Counted from the stretch's first letter, positions 1 to 10,146 are shown. The stretch: 64,000 bases of DNA from Fibrobacterota bacterium (GCA_029557215.1 JAKPQQ010000215.1:18246-82245), one strand, 5' to 3'. The notes: a model not told the origin generated them from the sequence alone. Numbers and translations: made by a program.

Positions 1-1559
1 TCGAACAACGTGCGCCCGCAACTGGGGCACGAGATGAATTCGGTCTTGGAACGCCGGGCGCCGGCGCACTGCAGGAGGTCGTAGGAAAGATCCACGATGT
101 TCCCGCGCGATTCGCCCATCAGGCAGATCGCGTCGCCGTAGCCGTCGCAGAGCAAGCTTCCCAGCGTGGCGGCCATCCGCAGTTCGTTCAGCTCGGTGCC
201 GTCCAGGAACCAGCGCAGCACCAGCGGCGCCTTGATCCCGGCGGCTTCGAACGCCGCCACGATGCGGCGCGCTCCCCAAGGACCGGCCTTGGAAAGATCG
301 GTCGAGACCATGTACAGGTTGGATGGCGGGAGCCGCTTGGCCACGTCTTCCAGACCGGCCGGATCGGGGCAGACGAGCTCCATCACGCGGCCTTCTTCCA
401 CCGCCTGCTTGATCTCGTCCATGTCGGTGCCTTCGTCCAGGCAGACGAGGTCGGCGCTTCCGTCGAACCACTCCACCACCCGATCCTTGGACGGCTGTTC
501 TGCGCCGTAGAAGCTTCCCACGCGCACGGGGTTCCCCGCGCCCACGGTGGTCTCGCCCAGCAGCACGGGCATGGTCTCGCGACGGCGGTAGGCCAGCGGA
601 TCGATCGATTCAGCTTGGGCGAACGGGCGCACCAGCGGGTCGCCGCCGAAATCCGTCAAATCGCCCGACAGCGGACGCGCCGTCGCGCGCAGGAGCTCGC
701 GCGCCACGGGGATCTCCAGCAGGGGATCCTCGGTGAGGCTCACGCGGATCGTGTCGCCGATGCCGTCCAGCAGCAAGGCCCCGATCCCCACCGCCGACTT
801 CATGCGGCCGTCGCGGCCTTCGCCGGCCTCGGTCACCCCCAGGTGGATCGGGTAGGGCTTGCGTCCCTCGGACGCCAGCCGCTCCACGAGCATGCGGTAG
901 CACTGGACCACGACCTTCGGGTTGGACGACTTCATGGAGAACACGACCTGGTCGAATCCTTCGTCCTCGCAGACGGCGAGGTATTCCAGCGCCGATTCGA
1001 GCATGCCCTGGGGGGTGTCGCCCCAGCGAGCCAGGATCCGGTCGGACAGGCTTCCGTGGTTGGTCCCGATCCGGATGGCCACGCCCCGTTCGCGGCACAG
1101 CTTCACGAAAGGACGGAACTTGTCATCGATCTTCTGGAGCCCGCGCTCGTAGGTGGCGTCGTCGAATTCCTTCTGGAATCCGTAGGCGGTCTTGGCGTCG
1201 GCGAAGTTGCCGGGATTGACGCGGACCTTCTCCACCCACTTGGCGGCTTCGAACGCCGCGGCCGGCTGGAAGTGGATGTCGGCGCAAACCGGCACCGTCA
1301 CGCCCTGCGCGCGCACCTTGCGCATGATCTCTTCCAGGCACGCGGCGTCGGCCTGGGTGGGGGCGGTGATGCGCACGAGCTCGCAGCCGGCGTTGGCCAG
1401 CGCCACGGTCTGCGCCACGGTGGCGTCCACGTCCTTGGTGAGGGTCGTGGTCATGGACTGCACCATGATGGGGTTGCCGCCGCCGATGCGGGCTTCGCCC
1501 ACGCGCACTTCGAGCGTCGGGCGGCGATGGTCGCCGAATCGTCCTTGATGAATGCTCAT
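1..1559 (-). CDS. ispG: 4-hydroxy-3-methylbut-2-enyl diphosphate synthase (IspG/GcpE), 3' end outside the window
   Basis: IspG carries out the penultimate step of the MEP isoprenoid pathway, reducing the cyclic diphosphate MEcPP to HMBPP with a [4Fe-4S] cluster in the cytosol. The frame starts MSIHQGRFGDHRRP and continues with GGGNPIMVQSMTTTLTKDV, the family's N-terminal signature, then CADIHF and VRVNPGN. It is open to the left edge, where ISCPSCGRTLF is the C-terminal cluster-ligand region, so only a short tail is missing. About 519 codons are visible, so this is the long form with an extra domain between barrel and cluster domain. It begins 11 bases after menG stops, which suggests co-transcription of isoprenoid and quinone genes. 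Confidence 0.95.
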   Translation of the reverse strand, partial: MSIHQGRFGDHRRPTLEVRVGEARIGGGNPIMVQSMTTTLTKDVDATVAQTVALANAGCELVRITAPTQADAACLEEIMRKVRAQGVTVPVCADIHFQPAAAFEAAKWVEKVRVNPGNFADAKTAYGFQKEFDDATYERGLQKIDDKFRPFVKLCRERGVAIRIGTNHGSLSDRILARWGDTPQGMLESALEYLAVCEDEGFDQVVFSMKSSNPKVVVQCYRMLVERLASEGRKPYPIHLGVTEAGEGRDGRMKSAVGIGALLLDGIGDTIRVSLTEDPLLEIPVARELLRATARPLSGDLTDFGGDPLVRPFAQAESIDPLAYRRRETMPVLLGETTVGAGNPVRVGSFYGAEQPSKDRVVEWFDGSADLVCLDEGTDMDEIKQAVEEGRVMELVCPDPAGLEDVAKRLPPSNLYMVSTDLSKAGPWGARRIVAAFEAAGIKAPLVLRWFLDGTELNELRMAATLGSLLCDGYGDAICLMGESRGNIVDLSYDLLQCAGARRSKTEFISCPSCGRTLF

Positions 1560-1570
1560 GGCACGGAAAT

Positions 1571-2239
1571 CTACTTGGTCGCGACGACCGCGTAGCAGAT
1601 GCCCAGATCGAAGCTCCTGGGCCGCACGTCGCGGAACCCCTTGCGCTCCAGAAGCTCGACGTAGGCCTGCACGGGAACGAACCCGCGCGTGGATCTCACC
1701 AGGTATTCGTAGGCGTCGCGGTTGGATCCGAACGCCTTGGCCACCAGCGGCAGCGCCACAGGAGCGACCAACCCGTAGAACGCCCTGGCCGCCAGCGTGG
1801 ACGGCCGGAAGAACTCCAGCGTCAGGAACACGCCGCCCGGCTTGAGCACGCGGGCCACCTCGTCGACGCCCATCGCGAGGTCGTCCAGGTTGCGCATCCC
1901 GAACCCGCACAGCACGGTGTCGAAACTCGCGTCCTTGAACGGCATATTCAACGCGTCGGCCTGGATGCCCGAAGGCAGGCCCTTGGCCGGAAGCGACGAC
2001 ATCATCCCGAAGGAAAAGTCGGCCACCCGCGAAAGCGAGGTCGCCAGGCCCGCGTCGTGCGCCGCGTTCAGGAAATCGCCGGTCCCCCCGCAGAGATCCA
2101 GGATCTTCTGGCGGCGCTTGGGGAGCATGTCCACCGCCTTGCGCCTCCAGGCCAGGTCGCGCCGTGCGGATAGGACATGGTCCAGCATGTCGTAGCGACC
2201 GCTGATCCGATCGAACATCTCCTGGATGGCCTTGCTCAA
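1571..2239 (-). CDS. menG: Demethylmenaquinone methyltransferase (MenG/UbiE family)
   Basis: This SAM-dependent C-methyltransferase makes menaquinone from demethylmenaquinone, the last step of menaquinone synthesis. The 222-residue protein has the UbiE N-terminus (KAIQEMFDRISGRYDMLDHVLS), SAM motif I ILDLCGGTGDFL, and the second UbiE signature near RVLKPGGVFLTLEF. The likely start is a TTG whose last two bases are the first two of the upstream TGA stop (TTGA overlap), because the family normally has six to eight residues before MFD. An ATG at 2218 is the alternative. Translational coupling to the UbiD-like gene upstream is likely. Ubiquinone is the other possible substrate, but futalosine genes elsewhere in the window favour menaquinone. 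Confidence 0.9.
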   Translation of the reverse strand: MSKAIQEMFDRISGRYDMLDHVLSARRDLAWRRKAVDMLPKRRQKILDLCGGTGDFLNAAHDAGLATSLSRVADFSFGMMSSLPAKGLPSGIQADALNMPFKDASFDTVLCGFGMRNLDDLAMGVDEVARVLKPGGVFLTLEFFRPSTLAARAFYGLVAPVALPLVAKAFGSNRDAYEYLVRSTRGFVPVQAYVELLERKGFRDVRPRSFDLGICYAVVATK

Positions 2240-4038
2240 AGCCCCAACTCCTTCCAATATCCGTCCACGCGCGCGACCACCGCCGGATCCTGTTTGATGA
2301 TCCCGGGCCAGGCGCCGCGGTCGTAGCCTTCGTCGGCGCGCTTCTTGGTGCAGTCGAACCCCAGCGCCTTGCCGGGCCGGGAGGAATCCAGCACCACCAC
2401 GTCGCGCGACGGGTCCATGTTGGCACCGCCCACCACCAGCGCCATGCCGCCCGATTCCAGGGCCTGGGCGTCGTCGAACACCGCGACCGCCAGGATCCGG
2501 CTCGACAGATGCTGTCGCTTGAGCGACTTCAGGAACTCCTTGCCCTGCCCCGCCCTGGACTTGGCGATCTGCACCAGCAGGATCCGTCCGTCGCCGCCGG
2601 CGGGAACGCTCGCGCGCACGACGCCCGGGTGCGAGGCCGCGTCGAAGCTCCAGGAAGGGCCGTCGTCGGAGGCCGCGCGCGGGAACATGTCCTCGCCGTG
2701 GATGCGCGTGGTCGCGTCGATCCCGATCTTGCCCCCGAAGTCGCAGGCCGCCGCGTGGTCCAGGGTGTCGGCGGGCCCCTGCGAAAGCGCCGTGTCGCGC
2801 ACGGCGTGCCAGTTCCTGTCGATCGCCGCCAGGACCGCGCGGGTGTCTGACAGGTCGGTTCCCTGGTCCAGCGCGACGCACATCTTGGTGAACATCATCT
2901 GGCCGGTGCCCCACACGGCGTGGAAGCTCTTGTGGGCGTGGCCCGGATACCGCTTGCGGATCGCGGCCAGCACCAGGTTGTGGAACACGCCTTCGGGCGG
3001 GAGTCTCAGGTCGCGGATCTCGCCGTGGACGCGCCGCAACAACGGCAGGAAGAGCCGTTCCGTGGCCAGGCCCATCCAGTTGTCCTCCTTGGGAGGCAGC
3101 CCCACCACCGTGGCCGGATAGATCGCGTCCTTGCGGTGCGTGATCCGTTCCACGTGGAAGGCCGGATACATCCCCTCCTGCGAGTAGTAGCCGGTATGGT
3201 CGCCAAAGGGTCCTTCCAGACGCAGGTCGTCGGGATCCACCCATCCTTCCAGGACGAAATCCGCCTCGGCGGGAACCCCGATCCCGTGGATTCCGCAAGG
3301 AACCATGGGCACGCGGCGGCGTTGCAGGAACCCTGCCAAAAGCATCTCGAACACGTCCGGCGGCAGCGGAGCGGTGGCCGCCCAGGTGAGCACGGGAGGG
3401 CCGCCCAGGGCGACCGCGACCGGAATCCGTCTTGCGGATTCGTCCAGGTGCCTGCGACCGTCCTTCTGGCGCTGCCAGTGCATGCCCGTGGTGCGCGAAT
3501 CGAACACCTGCATGCGGTACATGCCGCAATTGGACTTGCCGTCGGGCGAACGCGAAAAGACCATCGGGAAGGTGATGAACGGCCCCGCGTCGTCGGGCCA
3601 GGTGGTGAGCACCGGCAGGGCTCCCAAGTCCACCTGCGGCGCCACCGTTTCCTGGGCGGGCGCCCTGCCGACGCGCTTGGGGAAGGCGTGGCGCAATCCG
3701 GCCAGGGCCTTGGCCATCCGCCAGGCGTCGCCCATGGACTTGGGCGGCTCGATCTCGGCGATGCGGGCGATGCGTTGTTCGGCTTCGTCCAGCGATTGGG
3801 ACCCCAGCGCCCAGGCCATGCGGCGCTCGGACCCCAGGATGTTCACCGCGACGGGAAACGCCGAGCCCTTCACGTTCGTGAACAGGAGGGCCTTGCCGCC
3901 GCCGGTCTGGCGCATCACGCGATCGGCGATCTCGCAGACTTCCAGGTGCCGGTCGACCGCGCGATCCACGACGGCCAGCTCGCCGCGACGGTCGCAGTAT
4001 TCCAAAAACGAGCGCAAGGATCGAAACGATGGTATCAC
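2236..4038 (-). CDS. UbiD family decarboxylase (probable menaquinone pathway decarboxylase)
   Basis: UbiD enzymes are prenylated-FMN decarboxylases. In organisms with the futalosine pathway a UbiD member is thought to remove the carboxyl group of the prenylated naphthoate. The protein is about 600 residues, longer than E. coli UbiD (497). The N-terminus SFRSLRSFLEYCDRRGEL is typical; PFGDHTGYYSQEGMYP, the conserved core with the E(x)nG segment, is present. GTG at 4038 was chosen because family members start a few residues before the SLR motif; a GTG at 4110 would add 24 atypical residues and overlap the divergent gene. It leads the ubiD-menG-ispG operon. Substrate is inferred from context. 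Confidence 0.82.
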   Translation of the reverse strand: MIPSFRSLRSFLEYCDRRGELAVVDRAVDRHLEVCEIADRVMRQTGGGKALLFTNVKGSAFPVAVNILGSERRMAWALGSQSLDEAEQRIARIAEIEPPKSMGDAWRMAKALAGLRHAFPKRVGRAPAQETVAPQVDLGALPVLTTWPDDAGPFITFPMVFSRSPDGKSNCGMYRMQVFDSRTTGMHWQRQKDGRRHLDESARRIPVAVALGGPPVLTWAATAPLPPDVFEMLLAGFLQRRRVPMVPCGIHGIGVPAEADFVLEGWVDPDDLRLEGPFGDHTGYYSQEGMYPAFHVERITHRKDAIYPATVVGLPPKEDNWMGLATERLFLPLLRRVHGEIRDLRLPPEGVFHNLVLAAIRKRYPGHAHKSFHAVWGTGQMMFTKMCVALDQGTDLSDTRAVLAAIDRNWHAVRDTALSQGPADTLDHAAACDFGGKIGIDATTRIHGEDMFPRAASDDGPSWSFDAASHPGVVRASVPAGGDGRILLVQIAKSRAGQGKEFLKSLKRQHLSSRILAVAVFDDAQALESGGMALVVGGANMDPSRDVVVLDSSRPGKALGFDCTKKRADEGYDRGAWPGIIKQDPAVVARVDGYWKELGL

Positions 4039-4112
4039 GTTGGTCCAAAGATACCTTTCGCGCCATCTTGAACCCCTGGGTTCCACATCGCGACCAATGC
4101 GCCGGAACACGA

Positions 4113-5426
4113 ATGCTCGAATCTCGCCCTGAGGGCAACCTCACCTCCCACCACGGCCATTTCGGATGGCGCCGGATCTACCGGACTCCCCGCTCGGCGA
4201 TCGCGACGCTTTGGCACGCGCCGCTGGCCAACGCGCGATTCGTCATCGTTTCCGGCGCGTTCTGGACCGTGAACCTCGCGATCACCGAACCCTACCGGTT
4301 CCTGTTCTTCAGCCGGCTCGGACTTTCGCCCGAGGCCATCGGCAAGTTGTTTTCCGCCGACCTCGTGATCCGCGCCATCGGGCTCCTGCTTTCCGGAACC
4401 ATGATGCGAGCCTTCGGAGCCAAGCGCATGCTGGTCCTGGCCGACATCGTTTCGTGGGTGGTTCCGTATCTGCTGCTGGGGTTCGCGACCCAACCCTGGC
4501 ACGCCGTCGTCGCCGTGCTGCTCACCTCGCTCAATTCCTTCGCCAGCACCCCCTACAATTGCCTTCTCGCCGAAGGCATGCCCGCCGAGCGCCGAACCAA
4601 ATCCTACGCGTTCCTCCACCTCTGGAACATGGCGCCGGCCCTGCTTGTCCCGTGGCTGGCGGGCGAGCTGATCAACAACAGCCCGTTCGGACCCACGCTG
4701 CGCATCCTGTTCCTGGTCCAGGCGGGATCGATGGCCGTCGGGATCTGGTTCCGGTACCGCAAGCTCCACGACCTCCAACCGGGATCGACCTCGGCCAAAC
4801 AAGGCCTGCTCGGCACGCTGCGCCAAATCGTGAAGACCCCCGGCTTTCTTCCCTCCTGGAGCGCGTTGGCCATCCAGGGCGTGTTCCAGAGCGTCACCAA
4901 CGCGTTCCTGGCGATCTATCTCACGCGCGAACTGCGGATGTCCGACAGGATGCCCGGCTGGCTCGCGGAAATGGGCGCCATCGGATTCGCCGTCGGGACG
5001 CTGGCCATCCAACCCAAGCTGAAGGAATCGAACGTCCCCCGCTTCGCGGCCGTGGCGCTCACCATCCACGCGGCGGCGATCGCCCTGCTGCTGTTGCATC
5101 CAAGCCGCAATTGGACCATGGCCATCTGGCTCGTGGGCGGACTCTGCTCGGCGGTGCACGGCGCCGCCACCAGCTCGCTCTTGACTTCGGCGCTTCCGGA
5201 AAACGCCCGCGACCACGGATTCGCCTTGAGCTACGTGGGAGTGCACCTGGTGGGCGCCCTGTGCATGCCCCTCGCCGGAATCCTCCTCGATCGGCGCCTG
5301 GGCATGTTCCCGTTGCTGGTGACGGGATTCCTGCTGGCATGGGCGTTCGGAATCTGGCTCACCCGAACCATGAATCCCGTCGCGACGGTATCCACCTGGC
5401 AACCAGAGGACGCCTCCCAGAGCTGA
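4113..5426 (+). CDS. Major facilitator superfamily transporter
   Basis: This is a polytopic inner-membrane carrier of about 437 residues. Hydrophobic segments alternate with short charged loops through the whole length (for example VVPYLLLGFATQPWHAVVAV and a C-terminal MFPLLVTGFLLAWAFGIWL), giving roughly twelve spans as expected for MFS. The early loop between helices 2 and 3 (MRAFGAKRMLVLADI) fits the MFS motif A position. The ATG at 4113 is a guess: there is no strong ribosome-binding site, and an upstream frame from 4029 is also open. It is divergent from ubiD. The substrate cannot be read from the sequence; drug/metabolite exporters have similar architecture. Confidence 0.75.
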   Translation: MLESRPEGNLTSHHGHFGWRRIYRTPRSAIATLWHAPLANARFVIVSGAFWTVNLAITEPYRFLFFSRLGLSPEAIGKLFSADLVIRAIGLLLSGTMMRAFGAKRMLVLADIVSWVVPYLLLGFATQPWHAVVAVLLTSLNSFASTPYNCLLAEGMPAERRTKSYAFLHLWNMAPALLVPWLAGELINNSPFGPTLRILFLVQAGSMAVGIWFRYRKLHDLQPGSTSAKQGLLGTLRQIVKTPGFLPSWSALAIQGVFQSVTNAFLAIYLTRELRMSDRMPGWLAEMGAIGFAVGTLAIQPKLKESNVPRFAAVALTIHAAAIALLLLHPSRNWTMAIWLVGGLCSAVHGAATSSLLTSALPENARDHGFALSYVGVHLVGALCMPLAGILLDRRLGMFPLLVTGFLLAWAFGIWLTRTMNPVATVSTWQPEDASQS

Positions 5427-5435
5427 TCGGTCGGG

Positions 5436-6344
5436 TCAGGCCTCCGCCTGAAGGACCCGAGCCGGGGCCGGATCCGACGGCTCCGAAGCCCGCGGCCGGG
5501 CGTCCCAATCGCGCCAGACGACGTCGGGATGCTCCTTGAACCGTTCCTGCATGACCTCCAAGGCCTGGCGGTTGTTGTCGACCAGGATGCAGTCGCGGCC
5601 ATTTCTTGTCGCGGCATCCCCGAACGATCCGCTTCCCGCGAAGAAATCGCACAGCATGTCGCCCGGACGCGAATGGACCTTCACGATGCGCTCCAGGATC
5701 CCCAACGGCTTCTGGGACGGGTAGCCGGTCTTCTCCCTGGACTGCGGACTCACGATCGTGTGCCACCAGGCGTCGGTGGGGGTCTTCCCGCGTTCGGCCT
5801 TCTCAGAACCCACCAGATGCGGCGACAGGTAAGGTAGCCGGTCGCAGGCGTCCAGATCGAACACGTACCGCTCCGGATCCTTGGCGTACCAGAAAATGAC
5901 ATCGTGCTTGGCCGGCCAGCGCCGCTTGGTGCGGGCTCCGTAGTCCCAGGCCCAGACGATCTCGTTCATGAACGAGCTCCGCCCGAACAACTGGTCGAGC
6001 AGGACCTTGCAGTAGTGGGATTCGGAAACGCCCATGTGCAGGAACAGGCTGCCGTCGTCGGCCAGGACACGCTTGGCTTCCACGAGGCGTTCTTCCAGGA
6101 ACAGGAGATGCTCGTCCTGGTGGAAGATGTCGGAAAACGACTTGGTCCCCACCCGGACCGACGCGTAGCGCCGGTCCTCGAACCCCAGATGCCCCTCGCC
6201 GCGCCGTTCGATGCTGATCTCGTGGCGATGCATGATCTTGCCCGTGTTGTACGGCGGATCGATGTACACGAGCGAAACCGAACCGTCGGGAATCCTCTTC
6301 AGGACCTCGAGATTGTCGCCGAAATGGATTTCAAGCCTGGCCAA
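5436..6344 (-). CDS. Orphan beta-class DNA methyltransferase (N6-adenine or N4-cytosine)
   Basis: It is a SAM-dependent amino-methyltransferase of DNA. In the 302 residues, catalytic motif IV IDPPYNTG (about residue 28) comes before the SAM motif I DFFAGSGS (about residue 236), which is the beta-class order shared by CcrM, HinfI and type III Mod enzymes. QKPLGILERIVKVHSRPGD is the usual segment before motif I. The start is a TTG with a good upstream GGAGG. No restriction endonuclease or specificity subunit lies beside it, so it acts alone: epigenetic or housekeeping methylation is likelier than restriction. Target sequence is unknown. It converges on the MFS gene. Confidence 0.87.
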   Translation of the reverse strand: MARLEIHFGDNLEVLKRIPDGSVSLVYIDPPYNTGKIMHRHEISIERRGEGHLGFEDRRYASVRVGTKSFSDIFHQDEHLLFLEERLVEAKRVLADDGSLFLHMGVSESHYCKVLLDQLFGRSSFMNEIVWAWDYGARTKRRWPAKHDVIFWYAKDPERYVFDLDACDRLPYLSPHLVGSEKAERGKTPTDAWWHTIVSPQSREKTGYPSQKPLGILERIVKVHSRPGDMLCDFFAGSGSFGDAATRNGRDCILVDNNRQALEVMQERFKEHPDVVWRDWDARPRASEPSDPAPARVLQAEA

Positions 6345-6393
6345 CGTTCCTCCCGCTCCCCATGGACTGCGGCACGGAACGAAGATTAGTTCG

Positions 6394-8349
6394 TCATTCC
6401 ACGATTTCGTCGTCGGGTTGTTGGGGCACCGATTCCGGCACCAGCACCAGCACGCCCAGCGGCGGCAGGTCCAACTGCGCGCTGGCAGGCAAGCCCTGCC
6501 AGGACTCCCAGGTCGCCTCGCGGCCGCCGTAGTTGCCGATCCCCGAACCTCCGTAGAATTCGGCGTCGGAATTCATGCGTTCCTTCCAGGTACCGGCCCA
6601 GGGCAACCCCACGCGGTAGCCGTGGCGCGGCACCGGAGTGTAGTTGAAGATGAACACGACCGGTTTGTCGCGCGGATCGGACGACTTGCGCATGAAGCTC
6701 ACCACCGAGTGTTCGGAATCCGAACAATCGATCCACTGCATGCCCCGATGGTCGCAATCGCCCTCGTGCATGGCGGGCTCTTCGCGGTAGAGCTTGTTCA
6801 GGTCCGACACCCATCTGCGAAGGCCGTTGTGGGTGGGGAATTCCAGCAGATGCCAGTCCAGCGAGCGCGCTTCGCTCCACTCGCGCCACTGTCCGAACTC
6901 GGCGCCCATGAACAGCAGCTTCTTGCCGGGATTTCCCCACTGGTTGGCGTACAGAAGGCGCAGATTCGCCATTTTCTGCCACCAGTCTCCGGGCATCTTC
7001 CCGATCAGGCTGCCCTTCATGTGGACGACTTCGTCGTGGGACAGCGGCAGCATGAAGTTTTCCGACCAGGCGTACAGGAACCGGAACGTCAGGTGGTCGT
7101 GGTGCCACTTGCGGTGGATGGGTTCCTTCTGCATGTAGGCCAGGGTGTCGTGCATCCAGCCCATGTCCCACTTGAACGTGAAGCCCAATCCCCCGACGTA
7201 GGTGGGACGGCTCACGCCGGGCCAGGCGGTGCTTTCTTCGGCGAGGGTGAAGGCCCCCGGGTGCAGCGCGTGGATGCGGATGTTCATGTTGCGCAGGAAT
7301 TCGATGGCGTGGATGTTCTCGCGACCGCCGTACTCGTTGGCCACCCACTCGCCGTCCTTGCGGGAGTAGTCCAGGTAGAGCATGCTCGCGACCGCGTCCA
7401 CGCGCAACCCGTCGATGTGGTAGGTCTCGAGCCAGAACAGCGCCGACGCCAACAGGAAATTGGCGACTTCGTGGCGTCCGTAGTTGAAGATCAGGGTGGA
7501 CCAGTCGCGGTGTTCGCCCTGGCGAGGATCCGCATGTTCGTACAGGTGCGTGCCGTCGAAGAACGCCAGGCCCGGGAAATCCTTGGGGAAGTGGGCGGGA
7601 ACCCAGTCCAGGATGATCCCGATCCCCTCGCGGTGCATGTGGTCGACGAACGCCATGAAGTCGGCCGGCGTACCGTAGCGGCTGGTGGGAGCGAAGTAGC
7701 CGGTGGCCTGGTAGCCCCACGATCCGTCGAACGGATGCTCGGTGATGGGCAGGAGCTCCACGTGCGTGAATCCCAACTCATTCACGTAGGCCGACAGCTT
7801 GGGCGCCAATTCCCGGTAGTTCAGGAATCGCCCTTCCTCTTCGGGGACTCGAGCCCAGGATCCCAGATGGACTTCGTAGATGCTGATCGGGCGTTTGAGG
7901 GGATCTGTGGCGCCGCGCACGCGCATCCAATCGTCGTCGCCCCAGGAATAGGCCAGGTCGGCGATCCGGGAAGCGGTTCCGGGGCGCATTTCGGTGGAAA
8001 AGGCGAAGGGATCGCTCTTTTCCACCCAGTAGCCGTCGACCTCCGAAACCAGGTGGAACTTGTAGGTCTGGCCCACCGAGGCGCCTTCCACGAAGCACTG
8101 CCAGATTCCGCCTTCGCCCTTCTCCATGAGATGGGCGTCCGGGTTCCATCCGTTGAATTCGCCGATCACCGCGATGCGGCGCGCGTTGGGCGCCCAGACC
8201 GCGAATCCCACGCCGGTGGCTCCCCGGTGGGTGCAAGGGTGCGCGCCGAGCTTTTCCCAGACGCGTTCGTGGGTCCCTTCGCCGTAGAGATGGCGGTCAA
8301 GTTCGCCGAAGATGGGATATTCTGGCAGCTTCACGTTGCGTCCGATCAT
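6394..8349 (-). CDS. glgB: 1,4-alpha-glucan branching enzyme
   Basis: GlgB introduces alpha-1,6 branches in glycogen in the cytosol. The 651 residues show an N-terminal CBM48-like domain ([22 protein letters not shown]) and a GH13 barrel: [12 protein letters not shown] holds the nucleophile Asp, TLAEESTAW the acid/base Glu, and [10 protein letters not shown] the transition-state Asp. [20 protein letters not shown] is a GlgB signature. The ATG at 8349 gives the usual length. It lies 101 bases downstream of the suhB-like gene on the same strand. No other glycogen gene is in the window, so its regulation cannot be judged. Confidence 0.95.
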   Translation of the reverse strand: MIGRNVKLPEYPIFGELDRHLYGEGTHERVWEKLGAHPCTHRGATGVGFAVWAPNARRIAVIGEFNGWNPDAHLMEKGEGGIWQCFVEGASVGQTYKFHLVSEVDGYWVEKSDPFAFSTEMRPGTASRIADLAYSWGDDDWMRVRGATDPLKRPISIYEVHLGSWARVPEEEGRFLNYRELAPKLSAYVNELGFTHVELLPITEHPFDGSWGYQATGYFAPTSRYGTPADFMAFVDHMHREGIGIILDWVPAHFPKDFPGLAFFDGTHLYEHADPRQGEHRDWSTLIFNYGRHEVANFLLASALFWLETYHIDGLRVDAVASMLYLDYSRKDGEWVANEYGGRENIHAIEFLRNMNIRIHALHPGAFTLAEESTAWPGVSRPTYVGGLGFTFKWDMGWMHDTLAYMQKEPIHRKWHHDHLTFRFLYAWSENFMLPLSHDEVVHMKGSLIGKMPGDWWQKMANLRLLYANQWGNPGKKLLFMGAEFGQWREWSEARSLDWHLLEFPTHNGLRRWVSDLNKLYREEPAMHEGDCDHRGMQWIDCSDSEHSVVSFMRKSSDPRDKPVVFIFNYTPVPRHGYRVGLPWAGTWKERMNSDAEFYGGSGIGNYGGREATWESWQGLPASAQLDLPPLGVLVLVPESVPQQPDDEIVE

Positions 8350-8450
8350 TCCCCGCTGGAGGGAGGCTTGTTGACAAAAATCGCTACGTCCCGCCGTGAT
8401 GGCAGCGGACGTGGTCCATGTTAGCATTCCTGGCCGGAACTTGGCACGTG

Positions 8451-9320
8451 TCAAATGGTGTCGGCCTCGGAATCCCGCGCCTTGCGTGCCCGGACCGCGG
8501 GTCGAAGCGCCTCCACGATCTGGTTCCCGCACACCCCGTTGTGGAACACGATGCTCGGACTTCGGCAGGTGGCGGCGCTTCCGTCCTGCCCCACCAGGGC
8601 TCCGCCCGCTTCCCGCACGATCGCCCATCCCGCCAGCACGTCCCATTCGTGGAACCTGTCGATCAGGTAGGCGTCGATCCGGCCTTCGGCCAGAAGGCAC
8701 AGGTCGTGGACCGCCGCTCCGGAAATCCGCCAGCGCATGGCCTTTTCCAGAAGCGGCAGATGGGCCTTGAGGATCTTGCGCTGGAACGCCCCCGGATGGT
8801 CGGTGCGGCACACATCGGTTTCGTGGATCAGGAACCGGTCCAGCCGGTCGGTGGAACTGACCTGCAACTGCCGGCCGTCGCAGAAGGCGCCGCCCCCGCG
8901 CACCGCCCAGTATGTCTTGTTCAGGGCCGGGAACCGGATCACTCCCAGTTCGGCGTCGCCGTCGGGGCCGCGCAACCCGATGCTCACGCCGTATTCCGAC
9001 ATGCCCCGGGAGAAATTGACCGTGCCGTCGATCGGATCGACCACCCACACGTACCCGGATGTCCCCTCCGATTCGGCTCCCTCTTCGCCCAGGAATCCGT
9101 CTTCGGGAAAACGCTCCCGCAGTTGTTCATAGATCAGTTTTTCCGCAGCCTCGTCGGCCTCGGTCACAAGGTCCAGGATTCCCTTGTCCCGCACGAAGAA
9201 CCCTTCCTTCTGGAACTTGAGGACAAGCTCCCCCGCCGCTTGGGCCACTTCGAGTGCAGCCGACAGATGGGCATCCAGGATCGTAGGAAGGCGTGGCGTC
9301 ATGACCACAATCATACCCAT
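8451..9320 (-). CDS. suhB: Inositol monophosphatase family phosphatase
   Basis: This Mg2+-dependent, Li+-sensitive phosphatase family acts on inositol-1-phosphate, histidinol phosphate or 3'-phosphoadenosine 5'-phosphate. The 289 residues carry all three metal-site motifs: [19 protein letters not shown] and [17 protein letters not shown]. The start may be the ATG at 9320 or one at 9302 (six residues shorter), which matches the family better. It is divergent from sodB. The symbol is the family's usual one; the specific substrate is not established, and histidinol-phosphatase (HisN) or CysQ roles remain possible. Confidence 0.85.
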   Translation of the reverse strand: MGMIVVMTPRLPTILDAHLSAALEVAQAAGELVLKFQKEGFFVRDKGILDLVTEADEAAEKLIYEQLRERFPEDGFLGEEGAESEGTSGYVWVVDPIDGTVNFSRGMSEYGVSIGLRGPDGDAELGVIRFPALNKTYWAVRGGGAFCDGRQLQVSSTDRLDRFLIHETDVCRTDHPGAFQRKILKAHLPLLEKAMRWRISGAAVHDLCLLAEGRIDAYLIDRFHEWDVLAGWAIVREAGGALVGQDGSAATCRSPSIVFHNGVCGNQIVEALRPAVRARKARDSEADTI

Positions 9321-9429
9321 TCCGGATTCCGATTCGAGTCGCCAAAAGACCTGAAGACAGATTTTTCCATCTGGAAATCCTGGATCGGAGAGCGATGGCG
9401 GTGGAACGAACTGATTTGGCAGGCGCCCT

Positions 9430-9462
9430 TTGCCAGCGCTGCGAATCCATGTATGTTACAAT
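9430..9462 (+). promoter_or_regulatory. Candidate sigma70-type promoter of sodB
   Basis: TTGCCA at 9430-9435 is followed 16 bases later by TATGTT (9452-9457), with a partly overlapping TACAAT at 9457-9462. It sits 44 bases before the sodB ATG, and the strand and spacing fit. It was read by eye only. Confidence 0.3.
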
Positions 9463-9505
9463 CTACCGGGTTGACACAATTTCTCATACTCGCAAGGAGA
9501 CAACC

Positions 9506-10096
9506 ATGTCGCACATCGTTCCCGCCCTCCCCTATGCCGTCAACGCCTTGGCACCGATCATCTCGGAAGAGACGATCTCGTACCACTACGGCAAGCACCA
9601 CGCCGCCTACGCCACCAATCTCAATGGTCTGCTGGAAGGCACCGGCCTGGAAAACCTGAGCCTCGAGGAACTCCTGGCCGCCAAGGAAAAGTGGCCAGAA
9701 GCCAAGAAAACCGGCATCTACAACAACGCGGCCCAGGTCTGGAACCACACCTTCTACTGGGAATCGCTGACCCCGGGTGGATCGAAGCCTTCGGCCGAAC
9801 TGGCCGCCGCGATCGACAAGGCGTTCGGATCGTTCGACGAATTCAAGAAGAAGTTCGTGGCCGACTCGGTGGGCAACTTCGGCTCGGCCTGGACCTGGCT
9901 CGTGAAGTTGCCCGACGGCTCGTTGGCCATCGAGAAGACCTCCAACGCCGTCATCGCCAGCACCGGCAAGCCGCTTCTTGTCATCGACGTCTGGGAACAC
10001 GCCTATTACATCGATTACCGCAACCTCCGCCAGAAGTACGCGGAATCCCTGTTCGAGATCTGGGACTGGGCCCGCGCGTCCAAGCGCTTCGCCTGA
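9506..10096 (+). CDS. sodB: Superoxide dismutase, Fe/Mn family
   Basis: It dismutates superoxide to oxygen and hydrogen peroxide in the cytoplasm. The 196 residues contain the metal ligands in the expected order: His in SYHYGKHHAAY, His in QVWNHTFYW, and Asp and His in DVWEHAYYIDYRN. NAAQVWNHTFYWESLTPGG is the iron-type context, so Fe rather than Mn is favoured. A perfect AAGGAGA ribosome-binding site lies 5 bases before the ATG. The gene stands alone with its own candidate promoter and a strong terminator, implying monocistronic expression. Confidence 0.95.
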   Translation: MSHIVPALPYAVNALAPIISEETISYHYGKHHAAYATNLNGLLEGTGLENLSLEELLAAKEKWPEAKKTGIYNNAAQVWNHTFYWESLTPGGSKPSAELAAAIDKAFGSFDEFKKKFVADSVGNFGSAWTWLVKLPDGSLAIEKTSNAVIASTGKPLLVIDVWEHAYYIDYRNLRQKYAESLFEIWDWARASKRFA

Positions 10097-10125
10097 TCTG
10101 ATCCTGGACCATCCCCCACCCCTTT

Positions 10126-10146
10126 CCCCTCCCTGTCAGGGAGGGG
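10126..10146. repeat. C/G-rich palindrome after sodB
   Basis: CCCCTCCCT at 10126-10134 pairs with AGGGAGGGG at 10138-10146 around a 3-base loop. It follows an ACCATCCCCCA stretch; a similar stretch precedes another C-rich hairpin at 28585-28603. It has no T-run of its own, so it looks more like a REP-type repeat than a terminator. Confidence 0.5.
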
